Shown here in pieces: positions 17,097 through 26,107 of a stretch of DNA of 64,000 bases (the first letter of the stretch is position 1; each line of letters opens with the position of its first letter). Below the pieces are notes generated by a model that had not been told where the DNA came from, ran no database searches, and saw nothing but the letters and a program-made list of their open reading frames with translations. Made by a program: the position numbers and the translations under genes. The DNA comes from Prevotella sp. (GTDB lineage Bacteria; Bacteroidota; Bacteroidia; Bacteroidales; Bacteroidaceae). Where the stretch lies: positions 1 through 64,000 of the forward strand of contig JAFPZD010000155.1 in assembly GCA_017417465.1 (NCBI GenBank), read 5' to 3'.

Positions 17097-18620
17097 TTAC
17101 ATGACACCTATGGACTGCAAGATGCTGCCAGCACTCGGCGAGATGACATCGCTGAAGAAGAAGGGGCAGAGGCCGAGGCCTGCCACACAGAAGATGAGGC
17201 AGATAACGGCGACGCGCTCGTCCCAGGTGGCATCGGTGAGCTCGAGGAAGTGCTTGTTCTCAACTTCACCATAGAGAATCTTGCCGACAACGCGGAGGAT
17301 GTAGACTGCGGTGACGACAATCGACGTACAGGCGATGATGGTGGCCACCATGCGGAACGACGTGTTGGGGTCGCCACTGAGGGGCTCGGCACCGAAAGCA
17401 CCGACGAAGATGGTCATCTCGGCAATGAAGCCTGAGAAGCCCGGCAGACCGAGGTTGGCCAGACCGGCGATGACATAGCCTACGGCGAGGAACGGCATGA
17501 TCTTCATCAGGCCGGCCAGCTCGCGGATGTCACGGGTGTGGGTGCGGCCGTAGATCATACCGATGAGGGCAAAGAAGAGGGCCGTCATCAAGCCGTGGGA
17601 CAGCATCTGCAGGATGGCGCCGGTGACAGCCGTGCGGCTCATCATCAGCAGTGCGAAGAGCACCAGTCCGCAGTGGGACACTGACGAGTAGGCGTTGATG
17701 TACTTCAGGTCGGTCTGCACACAGGCCGAGAAGGCACCGTAGACCACGGAGATGGTCGTCAGGATGAGGAATATCCACGACAGCTCCTGGGCTGCATCGG
17801 GCAGCAGGTACATGGCCACGCGGAAGCAGCCATAGCCTCCGAGCTTCATCAGCACACCCGCATGGAGCATCGACACGGCGGTAGGCGCAGAAGCATGACC
17901 GTCGGGCGACCATGTGTGGAACGGGAAGAGGGCTCCCAGCACACCGAAACCGATGAAGATGAAGGGGAAGAACGCGTTCTGGATGCCCAGCGGAATGAGA
18001 TGCGAGGTGAGCGCAATCTCGTTGACATCCATCGTGAACGTGCCACTGTAGAGGCCATTGAAGTAGTAGATGCCGAGGATGCCAAGGATGAGGAGGGCAG
18101 AACCTCCCATCAGCATCAGCGTCAGCTTCATGGCCGAATACTCCTTATGGCCAGAACCCCAGACGCCGATGAGCAGGTACATGGGGATAAGGGCCACCTC
18201 GTAGAACATGAACATTGTGAACATGTCGGTGGAGATGAAGAAGCCGAAGACACCCGTCGAGAGAAGGGTGAACCAGAGGAAATACTCCTTCGTCAGCGGC
18301 TTCAGCTGCCACGAGGCGAAGGTGCCGGTGAAGACGATGATGCTCGACAGGAGCAGCATGACGACAGAGATGCCGTCAACGCCCACGGCGTACTTGATGT
18401 TGAGCGGCTTAAACCAGTCGACGGCGCTGACAAGCAGCATCGTGTCGGTGTTGCCGGCAGAGCGCTGCTGCACGAAGTAGACGGTCAGCCAGATGGAAAG
18501 GGCCAGCAGGCAAGAGGCGCCAACCACCATCACACCACGCACCTGATTGAGGTTGCGGGCAATCCATAGGCCAAGCAACATCAATGCTGGTATAAGAACA
18601 AATAAACTTAATATATTCAT
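17097..18620 (-). CDS. nuoM: NADH-quinone oxidoreductase subunit M
   Basis: A 507-residue antiporter-like subunit with about 14 membrane segments. Signature parts are FMFYEVALIPMYLLIG (the conserved Glu of helix 5), FPFHTWSPDGHASAPTAVS and LKYINAYSSVSHCGL. It pumps protons in the membrane arm of complex I. Full length. A 165-base gap containing a dispersed repeat separates it from nuoL upstream. Confidence 0.96.
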   Translation of the reverse strand: MNILSLFVLIPALMLLGLWIARNLNQVRGVMVVGASCLLALSIWLTVYFVQQRSAGNTDTMLLVSAVDWFKPLNIKYAVGVDGISVVMLLLSSIIVFTGTFASWQLKPLTKEYFLWFTLLSTGVFGFFISTDMFTMFMFYEVALIPMYLLIGVWGSGHKEYSAMKLTLMLMGGSALLILGILGIYYFNGLYSGTFTMDVNEIALTSHLIPLGIQNAFFPFIFIGFGVLGALFPFHTWSPDGHASAPTAVSMLHAGVLMKLGGYGCFRVAMYLLPDAAQELSWIFLILTTISVVYGAFSACVQTDLKYINAYSSVSHCGLVLFALLMMSRTAVTGAILQMLSHGLMTALFFALIGMIYGRTHTRDIRELAGLMKIMPFLAVGYVIAGLANLGLPGFSGFIAEMTIFVGAFGAEPLSGDPNTSFRMVATIIACTSIVVTAVYILRVVGKILYGEVENKHFLELTDATWDERVAVICLIFCVAGLGLCPFFFSDVISPSAGSILQSIGVM

Positions 18621-18785
18621 ATTGAAAGCCCACCCAAGCCCTCCTCGAGGGAGGGATGTTTGGTTACATATTGGGTGCTCCTTTTATTTGTTATTTAAAT
18701 TTTAATGATATACTCTTTAGTTTCAGCTCACTTTATATCCAGATGGATACCCCTCTCCTGAGAGGGCTTCAGTGGGCTTAGACTT
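18621..18785. repeat. nuoM-nuoL spacer with dispersed palindromic element
   Basis: The spacer carries CCCACCCAAGCCCTCC followed by GAGGGAGGG at 18627-18655, related to the elements at 12495 and inside ligA, and a second TCCTGAGAGGGCTTCAGTGGGCTT block at 18756-18779. The two blocks are roughly complementary, so the spacer can fold into a large hairpin. It is the only long gap in the operon. Confidence 0.55.
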
Positions 18786-20774
18786 TTAAATGCATAATAA
18801 GATGAGCGTCAGGGCCACGCTGCCCGTGAGGAACCACACGGCATACTGGCGCACATCGCCACTCTGCCAGGGACGCAGCGACTCGCCGGCCTCGTTGGCA
18901 CCCCACGCCATGAAGTTGAACGTGCCGTCGACCACGTGGCGGTCGAACCAGGCCACGGGCTTCGAGATGCAACGGAAGATGATGCGGTGGGTGACGTACT
19001 GCCAGATCTCGTCCTGATAGAAGCGCTTGTAGGCAGCCTTCCACAGACGCGGGAAGCGCTTGTAGAGACGGTCGGCGATGGGCTGGCTCTCACCTTTATA
19101 AATATAGGTGGCGAGACAGATGCTCAGGATGGCGATAATCGTCGAGGTGGCAGCAATCTGCGTGTCGAAGTGGATGGTGTAGTCGGTACCCTCGGCCGAG
19201 ACAAACGAACCGAACGAGCCGCCCCAGCCAAGGAAGCCAGCCAGCGTGGAATAGATACCGACGCCAAGGGTGATGGCCGAGAGCACGATGAGGGGCACGG
19301 TCATGGTGAGCGGTGCCTCGTGTGGGGTGTGGTGCTCGTGAGCCTCCTTGTTCTCAGTACCCCAGAAGATGCCGTAGTACAGGCGGAACATGTAGAAGGC
19401 GGTCATGGCGGCAATGCCGGTCATGATCCAGCCGACGACGGGGCTGTACATGAAGCAGGCGGTGATGATCTCGTCCTTAGAGCTGAAGCCCGAGAAGAAG
19501 GGGATGCCTGCGATGGCCAGACAGGAGATGAGGAAGGTGGCATTGGTGATGGGCATGTACTTGCGGAGTCCACCCATGAACGCCATCTCGTTGGAGTGGA
19601 CGGCATGGATGATGCAACCGGCACCGAGGAACAGGCAGGCCTTGAACATGGCGTGCGTGAAGAGGTGGAACATGCCAGCCATATAGCCCAGCTGAGCGTG
19701 GTTGTCGAACAAGGCCGAATGGCCCGGCAGACAGACGCCGAGGGCTACCATCATGAAGGCAATCTGCGAGATGGTGGAGAAGGCGAGCACACGCTTGATG
19801 TCGGTCTGTGCACAAGCCACGGCAGCAGCATAGAAAGCGGTGAACACACCCACCCACACAACTATCGACAGGGCCTCGGGGGCATACTGAATCCACAAGG
19901 GGAACATGCGGGCTATCTGGAACACACCGGCAACCACCATCGTGGCGGCGTGGATGAGGGCCGACACAGGCGTCGGGCCTTCCATGGCGTCGGGGAGCCA
20001 GATGTGCAGTGGGAACATGGCTGACTTACCAGCACCACCAATGAACATCAGCGTCAGGGCTGTAGGCAGGATGAAGGCGCCAGCAGCCACGGCCTTGGCC
20101 ATGTTGCCCTCGATGAAGGGCGTGGTGCCCTGGCCCATCACGATGTCGCCAGCAAACGAGAAGCTGAACGAGTCGGTGAAGTAGCCGAAGAGCAGGATAC
20201 CCACGAGGAAGAACATATCGGCAAAGCGGGTGACGATGAATGCCTTCTTGGAAGCTGCAATGGCGGGCTTCAACGGATAGTAGAAACCGATGAGCAGGTA
20301 AGAGCTGACACCCACGAGCTCCCAGAACATGTACATCTGGAAGATGTTGGTGGCCAGCACCAGGCCTAGCATCGACATGGTGAAGAGGCTCAGGAAAGCG
20401 TAGTAGCGCTGGAAGCCCTTCTCACCGTGCATGTAGCCGAAGGAATAGATATGCACCATGAACGACACGGTGGAAATGACGATGAGCATCACCACCGAGA
20501 TGGGATCGAGCAGGATACCCATGTCGAAGTGGAGATTGCCCAAAGGCAGCCACGTGAAGTTGTAGGGAACGATGGTCTGGAAGATGCCCTCAGCCGTGCG
20601 CTCAGCGGTGAAGTAGTCGATGGCCGTCCAGTAGGACAGCAGCGTGACAACACCCAGGACGCACGTGCCAATAAGGCCAGCGGTCTTATGCGACATCTTC
20701 ATGCCTGCCAGTCCTAACACGACGAAGGACAGCAGCGGCAGTAATAGAATCAGGAATGATAATTCGTAAATCAT
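18786..20774 (-). CDS. nuoL: NADH-quinone oxidoreductase subunit L
   Basis: A 662-residue subunit, the largest antiporter-like protein of complex I. Core motifs are FWELVGVSSYLLIGFYYPLKPA, PLHIWLPDAMEGPTPVSALIHAATM and DIKRVLAFSTISQIAFMM. The C-terminal part, after about residue 500, contains the long lateral helix region and a final membrane segment. Ten bases from nuoK. No defects seen. Confidence 0.96.
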   Translation of the reverse strand: MIYELSFLILLLPLLSFVVLGLAGMKMSHKTAGLIGTCVLGVVTLLSYWTAIDYFTAERTAEGIFQTIVPYNFTWLPLGNLHFDMGILLDPISVVMLIVISTVSFMVHIYSFGYMHGEKGFQRYYAFLSLFTMSMLGLVLATNIFQMYMFWELVGVSSYLLIGFYYPLKPAIAASKKAFIVTRFADMFFLVGILLFGYFTDSFSFSFAGDIVMGQGTTPFIEGNMAKAVAAGAFILPTALTLMFIGGAGKSAMFPLHIWLPDAMEGPTPVSALIHAATMVVAGVFQIARMFPLWIQYAPEALSIVVWVGVFTAFYAAAVACAQTDIKRVLAFSTISQIAFMMVALGVCLPGHSALFDNHAQLGYMAGMFHLFTHAMFKACLFLGAGCIIHAVHSNEMAFMGGLRKYMPITNATFLISCLAIAGIPFFSGFSSKDEIITACFMYSPVVGWIMTGIAAMTAFYMFRLYYGIFWGTENKEAHEHHTPHEAPLTMTVPLIVLSAITLGVGIYSTLAGFLGWGGSFGSFVSAEGTDYTIHFDTQIAATSTIIAILSICLATYIYKGESQPIADRLYKRFPRLWKAAYKRFYQDEIWQYVTHRIIFRCISKPVAWFDRHVVDGTFNFMAWGANEAGESLRPWQSGDVRQYAVWFLTGSVALTLILLCI

Positions 20775-20783
20775 AGCAGCAGT

Positions 20784-21092
20784 TTATCCTTTCATGTTAG
20801 TGATACTGTCGACACTATCGCTCTTGAAGTTGCGATAGACATTGATGATGATAGCGATGGCCACAGCACTCTCGGCGGCAGCCACACCGATGACGAAGAG
20901 GGTCATGAACATGCCCTCCATGCCCTCGGGATAGAGCAGGCGGTTGATGGCGGCAAAGTTGATGTCGACAGCGTTCAGCACCAGCTCGACAGAGATGAGC
21001 ATGGCAATGAGGTTGCGACGGGTGACAAAGCCGTAGACGCCAATGAAGAACAGCAGTGCGCTCAGCACAAAATAACACTCAATAGGTATCAT
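20784..21092 (-). CDS. nuoK: NADH-quinone oxidoreductase subunit K
   Basis: A 102-residue protein with three membrane helices. Start ATG 21092 (MIPIECYFVLSALLFF) overlaps the nuoJ stop by ATGA; a longer in-frame start lies inside nuoJ and is not used. The conserved membrane Glu residues are in LISVELVLNAVDINF and AAAESAVAIAI. Normal length for NuoK. Confidence 0.95.
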   Translation of the reverse strand: MIPIECYFVLSALLFFIGVYGFVTRRNLIAMLISVELVLNAVDINFAAINRLLYPEGMEGMFMTLFVIGVAAAESAVAIAIIINVYRNFKSDSVDSITNMKG

Positions 21093-21613
21093 ACGTCTTT
21101 CTCCTCCTTTCTTGCTACTACCAGTCCACCAATAATACATGCCAGCAGGAACAGCGAGATGAACTCGAAGGGCAGCACGTACTGATACTTCTCACTGCCG
21201 ACGAGGGCCGTACCGATGCTCTTCATCGGAACCTCAACGTCGGTGGCAGTCATGTCGAGGGTGAAGAAGCCCGTCTTCAGCAGAATAAGGCTCACCACCA
21301 GCAAGCCAGCAATCACCACCAGGGCATTGCCCAGCATGCGACTTGTCTTGATGTGCTCGACCATGCCTTGCAGGGTGCGCTTCGACACCAGCTGGATGGC
21401 GAAGACGTAGATCATCGTCACGCCGCCGGCGTAGACACTGATCTGGGCGGCTCCCAGGAACGTGTAGTCAAGCAGGAAATAGATGCCTGCCACACCAAAG
21501 AGCACGAACAACATGAACGTTGCAGCCCGCATGATGCGCGTCGTCGTCACGCAGAGCAGTGCAGAGCCGATGATGACGACCGCCAATATACAAAATATTA
21601 CAATATTTCCCAT
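21089..21613 (-). CDS. nuoJ: NADH-quinone oxidoreductase subunit J
   Basis: A 174-residue, five-helix membrane subunit. The conserved glycine/tyrosine helix 3 reads AAQISVYAGGVTMIYVFAIQL. The C terminus ends in a charged KEEKDV and overlaps nuoK by four bases. Six bases after nuoI. Confidence 0.94.
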   Translation of the reverse strand: MGNIVIFCILAVVIIGSALLCVTTTRIMRAATFMLFVLFGVAGIYFLLDYTFLGAAQISVYAGGVTMIYVFAIQLVSKRTLQGMVEHIKTSRMLGNALVVIAGLLVVSLILLKTGFFTLDMTATDVEVPMKSIGTALVGSEKYQYVLPFEFISLFLLACIIGGLVVARKEEKDV

Positions 21614-21619
21614 AGTCGC

Positions 21620-22165
21620 TTACTTCTTTTTAGTGTTAAACGTGCCGGGCGTCCAGTCAGCACCGCCGTCCAGAATGTTGGGCAGAGAGCCACCAGCATA
21701 CACCTCCTTGTCGAGGTGAAGGACGAGCTTGGAGCGGTCGAACACGGCATTCTCGAAGTCGTTGGTAAACTCGATGGCGTCGAAGTTGCACGCATTCGTA
21801 CACAGCTGGCAGAACATGCAGTCGCCAAGGTCGTACTGATAGTCGTCGAGCACCTTCTTCTTCTTGCCCGTCTCAGGGTCCTCGGCCATGTGGGCCAGAA
21901 TCTTGATGGTGCCGTTGGGACAGGCTTTCTCGCACAGCGTGCAGGCCGTGCACTTGTAGGCACCGTCGTCAGTGCGCTTGAACACCAGACGCCCACGGTG
22001 GCGCTTGGCCACGTGGAGCGTGGTCTTGCGGTTCTCAGGGTACTGCTCTGTCGACTTGTTGGTGAAGAAGTCCTTGAAGTATTCCTTCCAGGTCACCTTC
22101 ATACCGGTTGCGAGCGTCTTCAGACCGTGCCCTATTTCTCCGAAATATGTTTTGTTGTCTTCCAT
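21620..22165 (-). CDS. nuoI: NADH-quinone oxidoreductase subunit I
   Basis: A 181-residue peripheral-arm subunit with two ferredoxin-type [4Fe-4S] motifs, CTACTLCEKACP and CMFCQLCTNACN, which carry clusters N6a and N6b to the quinone site. The N terminus has the amphipathic helix segment typical of NuoI. Ten bases after nuoH. Confidence 0.96.
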   Translation of the reverse strand: MEDNKTYFGEIGHGLKTLATGMKVTWKEYFKDFFTNKSTEQYPENRKTTLHVAKRHRGRLVFKRTDDGAYKCTACTLCEKACPNGTIKILAHMAEDPETGKKKKVLDDYQYDLGDCMFCQLCTNACNFDAIEFTNDFENAVFDRSKLVLHLDKEVYAGGSLPNILDGGADWTPGTFNTKKK

Positions 22166-22174
22166 TGCTATACC

Positions 22175-23263
22175 TTATTTAATATATAGGCCCAGGGCCA
22201 CTACGACAGTCATCAATACAATATTCAGCAGTGCCAGTGGCATGAGGTACTTCCACTCGAGCTTCAGGATCTGGTCAATACGCAGACGGGGGAACGTCCA
22301 CTTGATCCACATCAGCAGCCACACCAGGCCAAAGGCTTTCAGCATAAACCATACGATGCCGGGAATGTAGTTCATCACCGTGTCGAAGGCCTCGATGCCA
22401 ATGTTCACAGGAGCCCAGCCTCCGAGGAACACCGTGGCGGCGATACCTGCAATGATAAAGAGGTTGAGGAACTCAGCGAGGTAGAAGAAGCCGAAGCCCA
22501 TGCCGCTGTACTCGGTATGGTGACCGGCAGTCAGCTCACTCTCGGCCTCAGCCATGTCGAAGGGGCCACGGTTGGCCTCGGCATTACCAGCCACGAGGAA
22601 CACCAAGAAGGCGATCAGCGCAGGAATGTGGCCTTGGAAAATGAGCCACTTCCAAGGACCCGTCTGGGCCTCGACGATGCCCGACATCTGCATGGTGCCC
22701 GTCAGGATGACGGCAGCAATGAGACAGAGGCAGAGCGACATCTCGTAGCTGATCATCTGAACGGCGCCGCGCATGGCCGACACCACCGAATACTTGTTAT
22801 TGGAACCCCAGCCGGCCAGGAAAATACCCACCACGCCAATCGACGAGATGGCCGTCAGGAGGAACACGCCGACGTTGAAGTCGAGCACCGTAGCGCCATT
22901 GTTCCAAGGCAGGAACGAGAAGGCGCCCACAGAGCCGAAGATGACTAAGAGCGGCGCAACAATATACAGGAACTTGTCGGCCTTGTCGACGAAGAAGATC
23001 TCCTTGATGAGCATCTTCAGCACGTCGGCAAACACCTGCAGCAAGCCCCAGTAGCCTACACGCATCGGGCCCAGGCGGCACTGGAAATAGGCGCAGACCT
23101 TGCGTTCCATGAATATAAGTGCGATAGCGATGAGGGCATATCCTACAAGGATGGCCGTCCCCACCAGCACGCACTCAATCAACATCGTCCAAAAGTCGCT
23201 CAAGCCTAACGTGACCCGTAGCAACTCATCGAACCATTGTGATACTATAGAAAAGTCAAACAT
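22175..23263 (-). CDS. nuoH: NADH-quinone oxidoreductase subunit H
   Basis: A 362-residue, eight-helix subunit that links the peripheral arm to the membrane arm and forms part of the quinone chamber. Motifs include MERKVCAYFQCRLGPMRVG, then FDMAEAESELTAGHHTEYSGM and WIKWTFPRLRIDQ. Full length. A 32-base AT-rich spacer with GATTTACGATTTA repeats separates it from nuoCD. Confidence 0.96.
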   Translation of the reverse strand: MFDFSIVSQWFDELLRVTLGLSDFWTMLIECVLVGTAILVGYALIAIALIFMERKVCAYFQCRLGPMRVGYWGLLQVFADVLKMLIKEIFFVDKADKFLYIVAPLLVIFGSVGAFSFLPWNNGATVLDFNVGVFLLTAISSIGVVGIFLAGWGSNNKYSVVSAMRGAVQMISYEMSLCLCLIAAVILTGTMQMSGIVEAQTGPWKWLIFQGHIPALIAFLVFLVAGNAEANRGPFDMAEAESELTAGHHTEYSGMGFGFFYLAEFLNLFIIAGIAATVFLGGWAPVNIGIEAFDTVMNYIPGIVWFMLKAFGLVWLLMWIKWTFPRLRIDQILKLEWKYLMPLALLNIVLMTVVVALGLYIK

Positions 23264-23295
23264 AATAAACGATTTACTGATTTGCGATTTACGAT

Positions 23296-24906
23296 TTAAC
23301 GGTCGATGTCAGGAATCACGAAGTCAATGGCAGCACCAGTGGCCACGAGGTCGGCAATCTTCTGGCCGCGCAGCATCGGGTCGAGCGCACCCGTCAGCGA
23401 GAGGCCCATGGGGCGCATCTTCAGACGGTAGGGACTCTTGTCGCCACGTGAGTCGAGGTAGACACCAAACTCACCGCTGGCACCCTCGACCGAGAAGTAC
23501 CACTGTCCCTCGGGCACCTTGATGATGGGCTTCTGCTTGACGTAGAAGTCGCCCTCGGGGATGTTGTCGATGAGCTGCTCGATGATGTTCAGGCTCTGGT
23601 ACATCTCGTTGATATGAATGGTGTAGCGGTCCATGGTGTCGCAGCCGCTCATGAGCACCTGCTCCCATTCCACCTTGTCGTACATATCGTAGGGGTGATT
23701 CTTGCGCACATCGTTGGCCCAGTTCGAGGCGCGTCCGGCAGGACCGGTGACGGCATACGAGATGCAGTCCTCGCGCGACATCGGGCCCACCTTCTCGAAG
23801 CGGTTGTGGGTGATGATGTTGTCGCCGAACACGTCGACATACTCCTGGATGATGGGGCGCATGTACTTGCAGAGGGTCTTCACGTTCTTCACGAAGTTCG
23901 GGTCGATGTCGTCCTGCAAGCCACCGATGCGGTAGTAGTTCTGAATCAGGCGTCCACCCGTGGTCTCCTCCATGCAGTTGAGCACATGCTCGCGGTCGCG
24001 CATCGAATAGAGGAAGGCCGTCAGGGCACCCATATCCTGAGCGCAGCAGCCCACATACAGCAGGTGGCTGTCGATACGCTGCAGCTCGTCCATGATGGTA
24101 CGGATGTACTTGATGCGGTCGGTGAGCTCAACGCCCATGCCCTCCTCGATGACACCCACCAGAGCGTGGCGGTGCATCATGGCACTCAGATAGTTAAGAC
24201 GATCGGTTAAAGCAAGCGTTTGTGGATAGGTCATCGACTCGCACATCTTCTCGATGCCGCGATGGATATAGCCTAAGTGCGGGTAGACACGCTTCACCAC
24301 CTCGCCGTCGAGCACCGTCTGCAGGCGGAGCACGCCGTGCGTCGAGGGGTGCTGGGGGCCGATGTTAATGACGTACTCGTCGCTGGTGAAGAGCTTGTTC
24401 TGCTTCACCTGCAGCACACCGTCCCTGTCGAGGTAGTACTCCAGACCGTAGTCAGGCTCCACATCGTCCTCGAGCGTATAGGCATCGTTGAACTTCCAGT
24501 CCTTGCGGAAGGGGAAGCCCTTGAAGTCGCTACGCAGGAAGAGGCGGCGCATGTCGGGATGTCCCAGGAACACGATGCCGAAGAAGTCGTAAACCTCACG
24601 CTCCAACAGGTCGGCCACACGCCAGATGTTGCTGACGGTGGGGATATAAGGAATGGTCTGGCCATCAGTCTCGCCAGTGCCGTTGCTCGACATGCCGTCG
24701 CCACAGACCTGAGTCTTGGCCAGCATCTTCACTGAGCAACGTGCGTGGTTGCTGCTGTTCTCAAGAATGTAGATACAGCCGAGACCCTCTTCGCCGAAGT
24801 CCTCGCCGACGATGGTCACGAGATAGTCGAAGCCTTTCTTCTCTTTCAAGTTCTGCATTTCCTTAGCGAACTTGTCAAACTCAAATGATAAGAACTCTAA
24901 TTTCAT
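23296..24906 (-). CDS. nuoCD: Fused NADH-quinone oxidoreductase subunits C and D
   Basis: A 536-residue fusion. Residues about 1-165 are the NuoC (30 kDa) part, with REVYDFFGIVFLGHPDMRRL; from about 180 on is the NuoD (49 kDa) part, beginning NIGPQHPSTHGVLRL and including LGYIHRGIEKMCE. The D part lines the quinone site. This fusion is usual in Bacteroidota. Its start overlaps the nuoB stop by ATGA. Confidence 0.96.
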   Translation of the reverse strand: MKLEFLSFEFDKFAKEMQNLKEKKGFDYLVTIVGEDFGEEGLGCIYILENSSNHARCSVKMLAKTQVCGDGMSSNGTGETDGQTIPYIPTVSNIWRVADLLEREVYDFFGIVFLGHPDMRRLFLRSDFKGFPFRKDWKFNDAYTLEDDVEPDYGLEYYLDRDGVLQVKQNKLFTSDEYVINIGPQHPSTHGVLRLQTVLDGEVVKRVYPHLGYIHRGIEKMCESMTYPQTLALTDRLNYLSAMMHRHALVGVIEEGMGVELTDRIKYIRTIMDELQRIDSHLLYVGCCAQDMGALTAFLYSMRDREHVLNCMEETTGGRLIQNYYRIGGLQDDIDPNFVKNVKTLCKYMRPIIQEYVDVFGDNIITHNRFEKVGPMSREDCISYAVTGPAGRASNWANDVRKNHPYDMYDKVEWEQVLMSGCDTMDRYTIHINEMYQSLNIIEQLIDNIPEGDFYVKQKPIIKVPEGQWYFSVEGASGEFGVYLDSRGDKSPYRLKMRPMGLSLTGALDPMLRGQKIADLVATGAAIDFVIPDIDR

Positions 24907-25604
24907 GCCTGCTCCTCCTTCTTTAATTCTGCTACAAACTCTTCGGGAACGTCGGTCACCACAATGGGCTCACGGCGATGGTCACCATGCTTCTCGCGGA
25001 ATGTCAGCTCCTCGTTCGACACGCCAAGCTCGCGCTCGGCAGCTGTCTGCTTGTGGTTAGCACCACCGAAGAACTTCTCAATCTTCACCTTACGCTGCAG
25101 CTGCATCATGCCATACATGATAGCCTCTGGGCGTGGGGGACAGCCAGGGATGAACACATCGACAGGAACAATCTCCTCGATGCCCTTCACCACGTGGTAG
25201 CTCGACTTGAACGGACCACCACTGATGGCGCAGCCACCCACGGCAATGACATACTTAGGCTCGGCCATCTCGTCGTAAAGACGCTTCAGGGCCGGAGCCA
25301 TCTTGTGCGTAATCGTGCCGGCACACATAATGAGGTCGGCCTGACGGGGGGAGTTACGCGTAACCTCGAAGCCGAAGCGAGCGAAGTCGTAGCGCGAACA
25401 GCCACATGCCATGAACTCGATGCCGCAGCACGAGGTGGCGAACGTCAATGACCAGAGTGAATTGGCACGGCCCCAGTTAATGAGCTTGTCGAGCGAGCCC
25501 GTAATCACGTTGACGCCGCCCTCATGGAGCTCGTCAACCAGCTTCTCTAACGACGCGTTGTCGTTCCACTCGTCGTAGGGAATGCTTTTGATCTTTGGTT
25601 TCAT
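24903..25604 (-). CDS. nuoB: NADH-quinone oxidoreductase subunit B
   Basis: A 233-residue subunit that holds cluster N2. Its Cys ligands appear in TSCCGIEFMACGCSRYD, LIMCAGTI and IPGCPPRPEA, with GGCAISGGPF between. Start ATG 25604 gives the ATGA overlap with nuoA; ATG 25610 is also possible. The C-terminal extension of about 60 residues beyond the usual core, rich in Lys and Glu, is common in this phylum. Confidence 0.95.
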   Translation of the reverse strand: MKPKIKSIPYDEWNDNASLEKLVDELHEGGVNVITGSLDKLINWGRANSLWSLTFATSCCGIEFMACGCSRYDFARFGFEVTRNSPRQADLIMCAGTITHKMAPALKRLYDEMAEPKYVIAVGGCAISGGPFKSSYHVVKGIEEIVPVDVFIPGCPPRPEAIMYGMMQLQRKVKIEKFFGGANHKQTAAERELGVSNEELTFREKHGDHRREPIVVTDVPEEFVAELKKEEQA

Positions 25605-25951
25605 TTCCATTCCAAGTCTCCTTTCCGCCAAGCGTAAGCCAGGCCCAATACCAACACTACCAAGAAGAACCCAATCGACAGCAACGCCATTGTGCCGAAG
25701 TCCTTCACGACTACCGCCCATGGATACAGAAACACAGTTTCTACATCAAACATGAGGAACAGGATGGCAAACAGATAGAAGCCCACACTCACAGGAATCC
25801 AGGACGAGCCACGTGTGGGAATACCACACTCGTAGGGCTCTCCTTTCACCTTGGCGTATGACCGTGGACCTATCAGCTTAGCAACAACGTAAGCACCTGC
25901 CACCAGCGTAATAGCCGTCAGTAAGACGGTGATTAACAAAGTGAAATTCAT
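25601..25951 (-). CDS. nuoA: NADH-quinone oxidoreductase subunit A
   Basis: A 116-residue protein with three membrane helices. The loop YECGIPTRGSSW is the conserved Cys-containing loop of NuoA, and FDVETVFLYPWAV is the second signature. First gene of the operon, preceded by a TACCTTTG promoter. The operon order is A, B, CD, H, I, J, K, L, M, N, with no E, F or G. Confidence 0.96.
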   Translation of the reverse strand: MNFTLLITVLLTAITLVAGAYVVAKLIGPRSYAKVKGEPYECGIPTRGSSWIPVSVGFYLFAILFLMFDVETVFLYPWAVVVKDFGTMALLSIGFFLVVLVLGLAYAWRKGDLEWK

Positions 25952-25994
25952 AAGTTTTTATAATGTTATAACAATAGTTTGCTAATAGCGGCTG

Positions 25995-26002
25995 CAAAGG
26001 TA
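25995..26002 (-). promoter_or_regulatory. Bacteroidota -7 promoter element (TACCTTTG), complex I operon
   Basis: The complement reads TACCTTTG, 43 bases before the nuoA start. Confidence 0.7.
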
Positions 26003-26038
26003 CAAAATATTTTTGCAATTACTCAATAAAAGACGTTA

Positions 26039-26076
26039 AAGGGAGTTAAAGGCAGAGAATCGCCCTTAACTCCCTT
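26039..26076 (-). terminator. Hairpin terminator after nadE
   Basis: AAGGGAGTTAA at 26039-26049 pairs perfectly with 26066-26076; on the minus strand it is followed by a T-rich stretch. It separates nadE from the complex I promoter. Confidence 0.6.
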
Positions 26077-26107
26077 CTTGCGAGTGTTCGCTTTCAGAGC
26101 CTTTTCG

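Noticed and set aside
18936-20024. 362-codon frame opposite nuoL
   Set aside because: Antisense shadow of a GC-rich gene, rich in His, Gly and Asp with no recognisable domain.
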